Shown: positions 16,983 through 25,076 of the stretch, one piece after another
Layout of the letters: each line of letters starts with the position of its first letter
Numbering within the stretch: the first letter of the stretch is position 1
Source: Candidatus Gastranaerophilales bacterium
GTDB lineage: Bacteria; Cyanobacteriota; Vampirovibrionia; Gastranaerophilales; Gastranaerophilaceae
Assembly (NCBI GenBank): GCA_944323035.1
Contig: CALUQY010000017.1
Span: 1 to 37,457 of the forward strand
Direction of reading: 5' to 3'
DNA length: 37,457 nt
Notes under the pieces: generated by a model
Database searches by the model: none
What the model was told of the DNA's origin: nothing
Seen by the model: the letters and a program-made list of their open reading frames with translations, nothing else
Translations under genes and position numbers: made by a program

Positions 16983-18335
16983 CTAATTATTGGCAGCCAG
17001 TGCTAAATCCTTCTTTTTGCTGTGATATCTTCTGCCGCGGAGCTGTCTTTTGAACCAGTAGTTAATCGCGCGTGCTACGCGGGTTGAACTATGGCGTACA
17101 AGCCCGTCTTTATTGTCTTCAATAAGTTTTTTGGTAAAGAGTTTTACTCCGAGCCGCTCAACGTTGTCTGTGTCAATAACAACAGGGAAAGAGCCTGCCT
17201 GCTGGTATTTTTGAGCCAGATTCGGCGGGATAAAGTCGTTCATTATTACAGTATCAATAATTTTATCGCTGCCGGCATGATTAAACAGTGCCTGAATATG
17301 ATCAGAAACAGCGTAGCCGTCTGTTTCACCCGGTTGTGTCATAATATTGCAGACATAAATCTTTTTTGCCTTTGAGCGTATGATTTCCTGTGAAATTCCT
17401 TCAATTAAAAGGTTTGGAATTACGCTTGTATAAAGGCTTCCCGGCCCGAGGATTATCAGGTCGGCTTCGCGGATTGCGTGGAGCACTTCAGGCAAAGCAC
17501 TGCATTTTTGAGGGTTTGTGTAAATCTTTCTTATTCTGCCGTGAGCTTCAGGAATATTGGATTCTCCGTAGATTACGCGTCCGTCCTCCATTGTTGCGAT
17601 AAGTTTCATATCATCGAGTGTTGAAGGCAGTACAACTCCGCGGATTGAAAGTACATTTGAAGATTCTTTTACCGCGCGAACCATATCGCCTGTGATTGCG
17701 CAAAGCGCTGATAAGAAGAGGTTGCCGAAACTGTGGCCTTCCAGTCCTTCTCCGTTTTTGAACCGGTATTGGAAAAGTTTTGTTACTAAATCCTCATCTT
17801 TTGCAAGTGCGGCAATACAGTTTCTGATATCGCCCGGCGGCAAAACCCCGAGTTCATTTCTCAGACGTCCGGAACTTCCGCCGTCGTCGCCAACAGTTAC
17901 AACCGCAGTTATGTTATTTGTAATATTTTTAATCCCTTTTAATAGCATTGAAAGCCCTGTTCCGCCGCCGATTGCAACGATTTTAGGCCCGTTGTTGAGT
18001 TTTCTTCTGCGATAAAGAGATTCTAAAAGGTCATAGTTTTCTGCATGATTAGCATCTAAAAGCGATACATTTGTTTTAAACCATGCAATACAAAACAATC
18101 CTGCTCCGACGATTACCATTGTAAGGGCAAGCCAGTTTGTCGGAACGACATCTGCGATATATTTGATAAATTCCATCATGTAATATACCGGCTTGAACCC
18201 GCAGATAATCAAAAATCCGAGGATTATAAGCGTTGCGCTGAAAAGGTACAGCAAGAGCCAGCGTTTTACCTGTAATCCCGGTATAAGCCATCTTGCTTTA
18301 TCTGCTAATCTTACTTCTTTATCTCTTATATTCAT
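16983..18335 (-). CDS. yvcK: YvcK/CofD-family protein with N-terminal membrane anchor
   Basis: 450 aa. Residues ~26-48 and ~68-86 are two membrane helices, absent from the shorter Bacillus YvcK. The soluble part begins with KIVAIGGGTGLSMLLKG and VGDDGGSSGRLR, the UDP-sugar/nucleotide-binding motifs of this family, followed by LPPGDIRNC and HSFGNLFL, ILGPGSLYTSVIPNLL and NIMTQPGETDGY. In Firmicutes YvcK (GlmR) controls carbon flow into cell-wall precursors and binds UDP-GlcNAc. The membrane-anchored layout is common in cyanobacteria. It is the first gene of the panB-panC group; the functional link is not obvious. AGGG before the ATG. Confidence 0.9.
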   Translation of the reverse strand: MNIRDKEVRLADKARWLIPGLQVKRWLLLYLFSATLIILGFLIICGFKPVYYMMEFIKYIADVVPTNWLALTMVIVGAGLFCIAWFKTNVSLLDANHAENYDLLESLYRRRKLNNGPKIVAIGGGTGLSMLLKGIKNITNNITAVVTVGDDGGSSGRLRNELGVLPPGDIRNCIAALAKDEDLVTKLFQYRFKNGEGLEGHSFGNLFLSALCAITGDMVRAVKESSNVLSIRGVVLPSTLDDMKLIATMEDGRVIYGESNIPEAHGRIRKIYTNPQKCSALPEVLHAIREADLIILGPGSLYTSVIPNLLIEGISQEIIRSKAKKIYVCNIMTQPGETDGYAVSDHIQALFNHAGSDKIIDTVIMNDFIPPNLAQKYQQAGSFPVVIDTDNVERLGVKLFTKKLIEDNKDGLVRHSSTRVARAINYWFKRQLRGRRYHSKKKDLALAANN

Positions 18336-18404
18336 TACTATATATCCCTATTATTTCTAACATTACGCCGCTGCAAGCCAAAATGCTAATCTACACAGCA
18401 GGTT

Positions 18405-19199
18405 TTAGTCGACCCAGCCTGAACTGCAAACATTTTTGTAGTTAATCGGAAGCGGAGTTATAATACTTCTTGCTTCACGTAATATGTCAGCAGCGTTAGG
18501 GGCTGAGCTTGAAAAGTGGATTGTGTCTGCATCCACGTAAGTTCTTCCGCCTTCGTTATTGTAAACCTGAGAAGATGCAAGCAGGTGTTTCAATCGGGTT
18601 ATTGACGTTTCTGTATTTACAATATCTTTTGCATTGTAGTCGATTGAACCGTCAGCATTATAGATTTTGTTCAAGAAAACTTCTTTTGCGACTTTTACGT
18701 TTAATTCACCGGCAATGCGGGTAATATTTTCGCCAGTGGCACCGTAATAAACGAGCCATTGTGAGCATTTTTTTATGGCTTTTGCAATATTGGCACTGAA
18801 TTCATAATCTTCTGCGGCCATTTTGTACATTGCACCGTGCGGGCGGACATGTTCAATTTCCATTTTAAAACTTTTTGCAAACGACATGATTGCGCCGACC
18901 TGATAGAGAACAACGGCTTCAATTTCTTCTGCAGAAAGCTTAACCGGACGGTTTCCGAATCCTTGAATATCATTAAATCCGATATGCGCGCCGACAACGA
19001 CATTGTGTTCTTTAGCAAGCATCAGCGCATTTTTTATAGCGACAGGATCGCCGGCGTGAAACCCGCAGGATACATTCACCGAACTTACGTATTGTAAAAG
19101 TTCTGCTTCTGATTCGTTTTTGTAAACCCCGAACATCTGGGCTAAATCGCAGTTGAAATCTATATTTTTGATAACTTTTCTATCAAGAGTGTTTTGCAT
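18405..19199 (-). CDS. pxpA: 5-oxoprolinase subunit A (LamB/YcsF family)
   Basis: 264 aa. The family motifs are IDFNCDLAQMFGVY, SVNVSCGFHAGDPVAI, VGAHIGFNDIQGFG and HVRPHGAMYK. PxpA works with PxpB and PxpC to open 5-oxoproline to glutamate using ATP; neither partner is in this window, so either they are elsewhere or this orphan does something else. A good ribosome-binding site (AAGGTGG) and a TATAAT at 19234-19239 (minus strand) precede it. GE in the usual NCDxGE motif reads AQ here (NCDLAQM), a deviation. Confidence 0.88.
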   Translation of the reverse strand: MQNTLDRKVIKNIDFNCDLAQMFGVYKNESEAELLQYVSSVNVSCGFHAGDPVAIKNALMLAKEHNVVVGAHIGFNDIQGFGNRPVKLSAEEIEAVVLYQVGAIMSFAKSFKMEIEHVRPHGAMYKMAAEDYEFSANIAKAIKKCSQWLVYYGATGENITRIAGELNVKVAKEVFLNKIYNADGSIDYNAKDIVNTETSITRLKHLLASSQVYNNEGGRTYVDADTIHFSSSAPNAADILREARSIITPLPINYKNVCSSGWVD

Positions 19200-19277
19200 A
19201 TAAAATCCACCTTAAAACTCTATTCACTACAAAATTATACACCCAACATGACAGAAAGGCTACATCTTTATATAATC

Positions 19278-19306
19278 TTGACAACTCTTAAAATATCGTA
19301 CATAAT
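19278..19306 (+). promoter_or_regulatory. Promoter of poly-G leader locus 1
   Basis: TTGACA (19278-19283), 17-base spacer, CATAAT (19301-19306), preceded by TA. The same arrangement, including the bases TACATAATG, occurs before the leaders at 23829 and 37348. Confidence 0.8.
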
Positions 19307-19312
19307 GAAAGA

Positions 19313-19506
19313 GGCAATAAGAGAATAAGGCAAAGAGTCATTATTGTCGAATGGACGATAAAAGTTAATAAGTTAATAGGTTAAAGAGTTAATAAGGAAT
19401 ATGACCGAAATTGAAGAAAATAATATAAAGGTCTTATTGCCCTACTGCCCTAATGACCTATTGCCTTATGATAAAAAGTCAAGTAGGTTGGGCTTGCTAG
19501 CCCAAC
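19313..19506 (+). repeat. Structured 5' leader of poly-G locus 1
   Basis: No gene is credible here. Inverted blocks GGCAATAAG/CTTATTGCC (19313/19433), ATAAGGCAA/TTGCCTTAT (19325/19461) and TCATTA/TAATGA lie on either side of tandem GTTAATA-type units (19366-19395). A perfect hairpin GTTGGGCT-TGCT-AGCCCAAC spans 19487-19506. The same elements recur in the 37.1-37.3 kb locus, so the untranslated region is duplicated together with the promoter. Confidence 0.6.
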
Positions 19507-19530
19507 GCAATAAAAGAAAGGATGGAAAGA

Positions 19531-19596
19531 ATGAAAAAACGAAGTGTAAGCATTTTATCAGGGGGGGGGGGGGCCTCTCTTAACAGGCACTATTGA
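19531..19596 (+). CDS. Poly-G leader peptide 1 (out of frame with prepilin)
   Basis: The ATG at 19531 follows AAAGGATGGAAAGA, a good ribosome-binding site. It reads MKKRSVSILSGGGG and, with the present 13 G, continues ASLNRHY and stops at 19596. A frame shift by one added G (or two lost) would instead continue PLLTGTIDES and stay open for 474 codons to the prepilin stop at 20995. The leader matches those at 23829 and 37348. Whether the short peptide itself has a role is unknown. Confidence 0.55.
   Translation: MKKRSVSILSGGGGASLNRHY
19561..19573 (+). repeat. Poly-G tract, 13 G
   Basis: Uninterrupted run of 13 G inside the leader reading frame at 19531. Such tracts change length by slipped-strand mispairing in other bacteria and switch translation. 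Confidence 0.85.
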
Positions 19597-19680
19597 CGAG
19601 TCGGCCGCTGAGCGGCATCCACAAAGCGACCCGAGTGGGAATTTAACGAAAGAAGTAAGCACGAAGGCCGTAAAGTATCC

Positions 19681-19715
19681 GTCATTGCGAGCGGTCGCAG
19701 ACCGCGCGGCAATCC
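19681..19715 (+). repeat. Dispersed GTCATTGCGAG repeat
   Basis: GTCATTGCGAG ... GGCAATCC with an internal hairpin GCGGTC-GCA-GACCGC (19691-19705). It lies inside the open frame connecting the poly-G leader to the prepilin body and is related to the repeat at 4378. Confidence 0.6.
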
Positions 19716-19981
19716 ATTCAACGTTGGTACTGCGCCTCGCGTTTTCTTGTTCGACTCGCGGAAAACGTGCCTACGTGCTTTCAGCACTCCGCACTCCGCT
19801 CGCTCACGCAAACGCTACCGCTCGCGCTTGCGGTCAAAAGCGTGCCGGCCAAGCCGGTCTTATAACGTCGCGTTCAGTCGCTACAACGTATTGTGGATGT
19901 GCCTCAGGCACGCCGCGTCGTGCGCTCGACTCTACACAAGGCAAGCCTTGTTCCGTGGCTCTGCTCGGCTTGACCTTTACC

Positions 19982-20995
19982 ATGACCGCCCGGCTGAGCC
20001 GGTTCCATAATGGGCTGGTCGGCTTACGGTCAGCGTTCACAATGGCAGAGATATTATTATCCCTGACGATAATTGGTGTGGTTGCGGCGATAACGCTTCC
20101 GTCACTTACGGGAAACATTAACGAACGCACGTGGAACACGCAGAGAAAAGCCCTTTATGCCCGTTTTAGTCAGGCAATTGCATTAATGCCTTCCCTCAAC
20201 GGCTATGGAACCTTACGGGAAAGTACTGATAGTGCGGGCTCAACATCAATAGAAGATACCGCCGCCGAAACCTTTGTTACAAGCGGGCTTTCTAAAGTCC
20301 TTAAAATCAACAATATTTGTGATAATGAGCACCTTGAAGATTGCGGGCTTCCTTCCAGAATTACGACGTTAGATGCAAGTCAAATCTCAACTCCAACAAA
20401 AATGTCTGAACTTAATTCTAAAATGACTTCTGTGAATGTTGCGGATTGGATCAGTTCAGGGGCTTATCTGACTTATGATACCATTGATACAAAGGCTGCA
20501 GCTTTTGAAACCGCGAATGGGGAAAGTATTCTGGTATTTTATAATCCTTCTTGTCAGGCAGATATGCAGGAAACAGGACGATATTATGTGCAAACTAAAC
20601 TTTGCGCGACATTTATTTATGATTTGAACGGAAATAAAGGCCCAAATACGGTGAATAAAGATGTCGGGATTATCAGTGTAATTTATCCGACGGATAGTGT
20701 TGTAGTTGCGCCATATCCGCATGCGCAAAATGCTTCTACAAGTGTTTCCTATGATGATTCAGCCGCGGCTTGTACAGCTCAGGATTCCGAATACCGCGTG
20801 CCAAATAAATATGAATTGATGTCAATGTTTTCTGCGCAAAAGTTATATGGGCTGAGTGCTTCTTCGGGGTATAATACCTCTTCGCTTGCTCAGATTCAGT
20901 ATAGTACGCTTGCATGGCGTATTGCCTTTGTCGCAGGGACTATGGAACCTCATCCCAAAACTCATGGTTATGCACTTCGCTGTGTTAAACGCTAG
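19982..20995 (+). CDS. Prepilin-like protein, body of poly-G locus 1
   Basis: From the ATG at 19982 this is 337 aa: a leader of about 20 residues, then SAFTMAEILLSLTIIGVV, the class III signal with Glu at +5, and an exported domain ending CVKR. It is a close paralogue of the proteins at 8667 and 23947. No ribosome-binding site precedes 19982, and the frame stays open upstream to the poly-G tract (19574) through repeat-derived sequence, so the true product may be a fusion made only when the tract length puts the MKK leader in frame. Compared with the ordinary paralogue at 8667, the original short leader has been replaced by GC-rich repeat sequence. A terminator follows. Confidence 0.7.
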   Translation: MTARLSRFHNGLVGLRSAFTMAEILLSLTIIGVVAAITLPSLTGNINERTWNTQRKALYARFSQAIALMPSLNGYGTLRESTDSAGSTSIEDTAAETFVTSGLSKVLKINNICDNEHLEDCGLPSRITTLDASQISTPTKMSELNSKMTSVNVADWISSGAYLTYDTIDTKAAAFETANGESILVFYNPSCQADMQETGRYYVQTKLCATFIYDLNGNKGPNTVNKDVGIISVIYPTDSVVVAPYPHAQNASTSVSYDDSAAACTAQDSEYRVPNKYELMSMFSAQKLYGLSASSGYNTSSLAQIQYSTLAWRIAFVAGTMEPHPKTHGYALRCVKR

Positions 20996-20996
20996 G

Positions 20997-21021
20997 TAAA
21001 AGGGCTCTTTTATGAGCCCTT
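20997..21021. terminator. Terminator after prepilin locus 1
   Basis: AAAGGGCTC pairs with GAGCCCTTT around TTTTAT. It overlaps the 3' end of the convergent gene at 21010 and can work in both directions. Confidence 0.75.
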
Positions 21022-21426
21022 TACATAATCCTCAAATGTTTTTATATTAACCTTATACCCGCAGCCGTCGTGAAGCTTCCCCGGATAACCTATCCATTTC
21101 GCAGGATATTTCCTGCACATCCGCGGGCGTTTTTTATAAACAGAACACTTTCCCTCTGGCGTCACAAGCTTGCACGCAAAAATTAAATTCCCCTCTTCAT
21201 CCCTGCCTTTTATATAAAATCTCCTGTAGGTCGGGAAGAAAAATTGCATTAGTTTAAATTCTTTTTCCGTATATGTATCATAACTGTACATATAATTACA
21301 GCATTTGCCGCACATGTTGCATTTACCGGTTATTTCGTAACGGATTTTTTCCGGTACGAACCAGGAGCGCATTTCATTAACCACTGTGGCTATTTTGTCA
21401 TAAATTTTTACTAATATATTTGCCAT
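21010..21426 (-). CDS. YkgJ-type cysteine-cluster protein
   Basis: 138 aa with the cluster signature CNMCGKCCNY (residues ~36-45), then CKLVTPEGKCSVYKKRPRMCRKYP and a final GCGY. The pattern CxxCxxCC ... C ... C ... RP..C ... GC is that of the YkgJ (UPF0153) family, thought to bind a zinc or iron-sulfur cluster; the function is unknown. A second member lies at 29215. The sequence before the ATG is AT-only with no ribosome-binding site, so it may be leaderless (GTATAAAAT lies just upstream). Divergent from the PBP1A gene with 42 bases between. Confidence 0.82.
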   Translation of the reverse strand: MANILVKIYDKIATVVNEMRSWFVPEKIRYEITGKCNMCGKCCNYMYSYDTYTEKEFKLMQFFFPTYRRFYIKGRDEEGNLIFACKLVTPEGKCSVYKKRPRMCRKYPAKWIGYPGKLHDGCGYKVNIKTFEDYVKGS

Positions 21427-21468
21427 ATTTTATATTTTATACTAAAATATCCGAAAGAGGTACGGTGT

Positions 21469-23706
21469 ATGGCAAGGAAAAAAAAGTACAGTTCCATGAA
21501 TAATAAGGGGCAAAACGGGTTTGTAAAAGCGCTTGGAGCTGCAAAGTTTGCTATTATTTTGACTGCAGCCGGAGTTTTGGCCGGATATACAGCGCTGACG
21601 GTTTGTCTTTCTTCCCAGCCGCCTATACCGAATTTAGCTAATTACGAACCTAATATCGTTACGCAATTTTATTCTTCTGACGGACAAATAATTAAAACCT
21701 TTGCGGCTTATTCCTATAAAAAAGTCGCTATTAAAGATGTTCCGAAAGATTTTATAAACGCTCTGCTGGCAACAGAGGACAAAAATTTTTATAAGCACCA
21801 CGGCTATGACATCTGGGGCATGGGGCGTTCTGTTGTTAGCAATGTCCTTGCAGGAAGAGTCGTTCAGGGCGCAAGCACTATTACCCAGCAGCTTGCACGC
21901 TTGTTGTTCCTCTCTAATGAAAAATCTTTAGACAGAAAAATTAAAGAACTTTTTGTTGCAGCAAGTATTGAAAACAGTATTTCCAAAGACAAAATTCTCG
22001 AACTTTACGTAAATAATATTTATTTAGGCTCCGGCGCGTACGGAATTCAGGCCGCGGCGCAGACATATTTTAATAAACCCTTAAAAGAACTTTCACTTCC
22101 GGAACTTGCTTTGATTGCCGGACTTCCGCAGGCCCCGTCGGTTTATTCGCCTTATAATAATATAAAACTCGCAGAAAAAAGACGTAATCAGGTTCTATGG
22201 CGTATGTATAAGATGCGCTATATTAATAAAAAACAGTTTGAAGCCGCGAAAAAATCTCCGATTGTACTGGGCACAATGCCTAAAAATATGACGACTAATA
22301 AAGCTCCTTATTTCTGTGATTATGTGCTTAAAGAGCTGGAAAAATTAGGATATTCGGAAGAAGAGATTACAAAAGGCGGCTATAAAGTCACAACTACTTT
22401 GAACTATAAAATGCAGCAGGCGGCTGCAGATGCTATTCCGAAAAGAATGAAAGAATTCGGACTTGTCGGCGCTAAATATCAGGCGGCATTCTTTGCCTAC
22501 GACCATTCCAACGGTAAAATTCTTTCTTACGTCGGCGGGAAAAATTATGTCCAAAGCCAGTATGACCGTGTAACGCAGGCAATCCGACCGCCGGGATCAG
22601 CGTTTAAACCTTTTGTTTATGCAGTTGCCTTAGAACAAGGATATTCTCCCAACGATATGGTTTCAGATATGCCTGTAACTATCGGTGATTGGTCGCCTAG
22701 AAACTACGGTAACAAATACCGCGGCGAAATACCTTTCTATACTGCGTTAATGGTTTCTTCCAACGTCTGCGCGGCAAGACTTATAGCAGATGTCGGCGTC
22801 CGTTCGGTAATCCAGCTTGTGCGTTCGCTCGGAATTGAAACTCCTATCGCTTATGACCATACTATTGCGCTCGGCTCAAACGGGGTGAAACTCTTTGAAT
22901 TTACCCGTGCATACAGCGCTTTTGCAAACGGCGGGTTCGTCACTCAGCCTTATTCTGTTGAAAAAATTGAATCGCCGAGAGGTAAAATTCTCTATGAAGC
23001 GCCAAAAACAAGAATGTATAGAGAATTAAACTATAGAACTGCCGCTCAAATGACTGCAATTATGAAAACAGTTATCACAAGCGGAACCGGACGCGCTGCA
23101 AATATCGGCGCCCCTGCGGCCGGTAAAACCGGTACCACCAATAATAATAAAGATGCTTACTTCGTTGGCTATACGCCTAACGTGGTTGCTGCGGTCTGGG
23201 TCGGTAATGATGATAACTCCGCTTCCTCAAGAGGTGTTGTCGGCGGAACAGTTCCTGCCAGAATCTGGCATGATGCAATGCTTCCGGCTGTACAAATTTT
23301 TGGTAAAGCAGATTTTCCGTATCCGCCGGTTTCTCTAATGGCGTTCAGTCTGCCAAAAGGCGCTGTTATTATTAATAACGGCGAACCGGAGCTTAAAGGC
23401 GAAGAGGTTGAGGACACCCCGACAACCGGAAATACTCCTGCGGCAGATGTGAAAACAATAAACTTCCAGCCAAAAGCCTTTACATCACCTTTAGATATAT
23501 TTAAGAATAACCAGAAAAATAATGAGTTAGAAAAGCTTAAAGAACAAATTAAACGTCAAAAGCAAGAAATTCAAGAACAGGAAAGGGCGCAGAAAGAACG
23601 TCTGGAAGCTGCTAAAATAAAACCGGCACCGCAGCCTTCCGGCTCTCAAACGTTTCCTAGCGGACTAGCCACCCCGCAATTGCCGCTTCCGACTGCAGTT
23701 GAGTAA
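21469..23706 (+). CDS. mrcA: Penicillin-binding protein 1A (bifunctional)
   Basis: 745 aa. A cytoplasmic basic start, one membrane helix (~25-46), then the GT51 glycosyltransferase domain with its catalytic Glu103 in ATEDKNFYKHHG and GASTITQQLARLL. The transpeptidase domain has the Ser377-x-x-Lys380 motif (GSAFK), SSN at 430-432 and KTG at 553-555. The C-terminus is a Pro/Gln/Lys-rich tail with a coiled coil (~690-720). It polymerises and cross-links peptidoglycan. AGAGGT lies before the ATG. The ending terminator is shared with the next promoter's -35 box. Confidence 0.95.
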   Translation: MARKKKYSSMNNKGQNGFVKALGAAKFAIILTAAGVLAGYTALTVCLSSQPPIPNLANYEPNIVTQFYSSDGQIIKTFAAYSYKKVAIKDVPKDFINALLATEDKNFYKHHGYDIWGMGRSVVSNVLAGRVVQGASTITQQLARLLFLSNEKSLDRKIKELFVAASIENSISKDKILELYVNNIYLGSGAYGIQAAAQTYFNKPLKELSLPELALIAGLPQAPSVYSPYNNIKLAEKRRNQVLWRMYKMRYINKKQFEAAKKSPIVLGTMPKNMTTNKAPYFCDYVLKELEKLGYSEEEITKGGYKVTTTLNYKMQQAAADAIPKRMKEFGLVGAKYQAAFFAYDHSNGKILSYVGGKNYVQSQYDRVTQAIRPPGSAFKPFVYAVALEQGYSPNDMVSDMPVTIGDWSPRNYGNKYRGEIPFYTALMVSSNVCAARLIADVGVRSVIQLVRSLGIETPIAYDHTIALGSNGVKLFEFTRAYSAFANGGFVTQPYSVEKIESPRGKILYEAPKTRMYRELNYRTAAQMTAIMKTVITSGTGRAANIGAPAAGKTGTTNNNKDAYFVGYTPNVVAAVWVGNDDNSASSRGVVGGTVPARIWHDAMLPAVQIFGKADFPYPPVSLMAFSLPKGAVIINNGEPELKGEEVEDTPTTGNTPAADVKTINFQPKAFTSPLDIFKNNQKNNELEKLKEQIKRQKQEIQEQERAQKERLEAAKIKPAPQPSGSQTFPSGLATPQLPLPTAVE

Positions 23707-23715
23707 AAAGTTTTA

Positions 23716-23750
23716 AAAAGGTCAAGTTCTGCACTTGACCTTTTTGTTAA
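23716..23750 (+). terminator. Terminator after PBP1A
   Basis: AAAAAGGTCAAG pairs with CTTGACCTTTTT around TTCTGCA, followed by GTT. Its 3' arm contains the TTGACC used as a -35 box by the next locus. Confidence 0.85.
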
Positions 23751-23763
23751 AATCGTACATAAT
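23735..23763 (+). promoter_or_regulatory. Promoter of poly-G leader locus 2
   Basis: TTGACC (23735-23740), 17-base spacer, CATAAT (23758-23763). Same pattern as locus 1 and 3. The -35 box lies in the descending arm of the PBP1A terminator. Short hairpins (GCCGC/GCGGC, CCGGG/CCCGG) follow in the leader. Confidence 0.75.
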
Positions 23764-23828
23764 GAAGAAGTGCCGCATAGCGGCATCCACAATAAGACCC
23801 GGGTAAATCCCGGAGAAAGGATAGAGAA

Positions 23829-23885
23829 ATGAAAAAACAGAGAAGTGTAAGTATTTGTACGGGGGGGGGGGGGGGGCCTTCTTAG
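23829..23885 (+). CDS. Poly-G leader peptide 2 (out of frame with prepilin)
   Basis: The ATG follows AAAGGATAGAGAA. It reads MKKQRSVSICTGGGGGPS and stops at 23885 with the present 16 G. With one G fewer (or two more) it would enter the frame LLSGCEAP..., which is open to the prepilin stop at 25044. The sequence right after the tract (LLSG in that frame) matches LLTG in loci 1 and 3, suggesting that this is the selected frame. Confidence 0.55.
   Translation: MKKQRSVSICTGGGGGPS
23861..23876 (+). repeat. Poly-G tract, 16 G
   Basis: Longest of five G runs of 12 or more in the window, all on the plus strand. Lies within the second leader reading frame. Confidence 0.85.
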
Positions 23886-23946
23886 CGGATGTGAAGCGCC
23901 GGCGCCGGTTCGCGTGAGCGAAACGGGCAGGGCGCGCAACTGGACG

Positions 23947-25044
23947 ATGCCGCCGTTGCGACTGGAGCGCGAGTGTAAGGAGCACTCTGCCGAACAAAAC
24001 GATTTATTATCGTTTTGTGAGAGGCGAAATTCTGCAACGATTGATAATCGTTGCGTAGAATTTGACAGGCAGGAGAACCAACGTTGCGCATTTACGATGG
24101 CGGAAATATTACTGTCATTGACAATCATTGGCGTGGTTGCTGCGATAACGCTCCCGTCATTGACCGGCAATATCAACGAACGAACATGGAATACGCAAAG
24201 AAAAGCACTTTATGCGCGGTTTTCACAGGCAATTTCCCTTATGCCGGCTTTGAATGGTTATGGAACTTTGACGGAAGATGAGAGCGGAAGTATTACCAAG
24301 GATACCGCCGCCGAAACCTTTGTCACTAACGGACTTGCAAAAGTCCTAAAAATTAATAACATTTGCGACAGTGATCACCTTGCGGATTGCGGCTTCCCTT
24401 CTAAGATTGTTAATTTGGCCGGCAGCAATATTTCACCTATTCCGCAATCATTAGTTAGCTTTAATAATATGTTTAACGGTTCGTATAGCAATCCGGACGG
24501 GCTATATATTTATTCTTATTCACAGGCAGATACAAAAGCTGCTGCATTTGAAACGCAAAATGGAGAGAGTATTTTAACATATTACAATCCGAACTGTGTG
24601 GCAAACTACAATGAAACCGGATTCTTTTATATTCAATCTAAGGTTTGTGCAAATTTTGTGTATGACCTGAATGGGGTAAAAGGGCCTAATACTGTTGGTA
24701 AGGATATAGGGTTTATAACAGTATTTTATCCATCGGATTCTGTCGTTGCCGCACCTTATCCTTCTATCCAGCGTGCTGCAACTGACAGAACATCACAGGC
24801 TGACGCCGGCAGAGCTTGTCTGGAGCAGGATTCAAATACACGTGTTCCTAATATGTATGAATTAGGTGCGATGTTTGTTAATAAAGAATTAATGAAATCC
24901 TCTATTATTGAAGAATTAGGTACAAACGGTGTCTGGTCAAGTTCTCGTTTGTCCGCTAATCGGGGATGGTACCTTAACTGGGAAGCAGGATTCTTTTATA
25001 ATGAAGCTGATTGGACGGCAAATGTCTGGTGTATTCAACGCTAA
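23947..25044 (+). CDS. Prepilin-like protein, body of poly-G locus 2
   Basis: 365 aa from the ATG at 23947 (a GTG at 23914 gives 376). About 48 residues of Arg/Glu/Asn-rich, repeat-derived sequence precede RCAFTMAEILLSLTIIG, the class III signal with Glu at +5. The rest is a paralogue of 8667 and 19982, ending YLNWEAGFFYNE ... VWCIQR, with Lcl/DUF1566-like features (WSSSRLS). No plausible start with a ribosome-binding site lies just before the signal; an AGGAGA at 24071 is followed by a start only in another frame. The frame is open back to the poly-G tract, so expression probably depends on the MKKQRSV leader. Confidence 0.7.
   Translation: MPPLRLERECKEHSAEQNDLLSFCERRNSATIDNRCVEFDRQENQRCAFTMAEILLSLTIIGVVAAITLPSLTGNINERTWNTQRKALYARFSQAISLMPALNGYGTLTEDESGSITKDTAAETFVTNGLAKVLKINNICDSDHLADCGFPSKIVNLAGSNISPIPQSLVSFNNMFNGSYSNPDGLYIYSYSQADTKAAAFETQNGESILTYYNPNCVANYNETGFFYIQSKVCANFVYDLNGVKGPNTVGKDIGFITVFYPSDSVVAAPYPSIQRAATDRTSQADAGRACLEQDSNTRVPNMYELGAMFVNKELMKSSIIEELGTNGVWSSSRLSANRGWYLNWEAGFFYNEADWTANVWCIQR
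23970..24075 (+). repeat. Hairpin repeat module within prepilin locus 2
   Basis: GCACTCTGCCGA, a hairpin ACAAAACGAT/ATCGTTTTGT (23994-24018), then GAGAGG is the same outer arrangement as in the repeats at 8484 and 36089, with a different stem and loop. A second hairpin GCAACGATT/AATCGTTGC follows near 24032-24052. The module lies inside the reading frame of the prepilin. Confidence 0.55.
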
Positions 25045-25074
25045 AACAAGGCTCCCTTTTTGGGGAGCCTTTGT
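25045..25074. terminator. Bidirectional terminator between prepilin 2 and clpC
   Basis: AAGGCTCCC (25048-25056) pairs with GGGAGCCTT (25063-25071). It lies between two convergent stop codons 32 bases apart and serves both. Confidence 0.8.
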
Positions 25075-25076
25075 TC

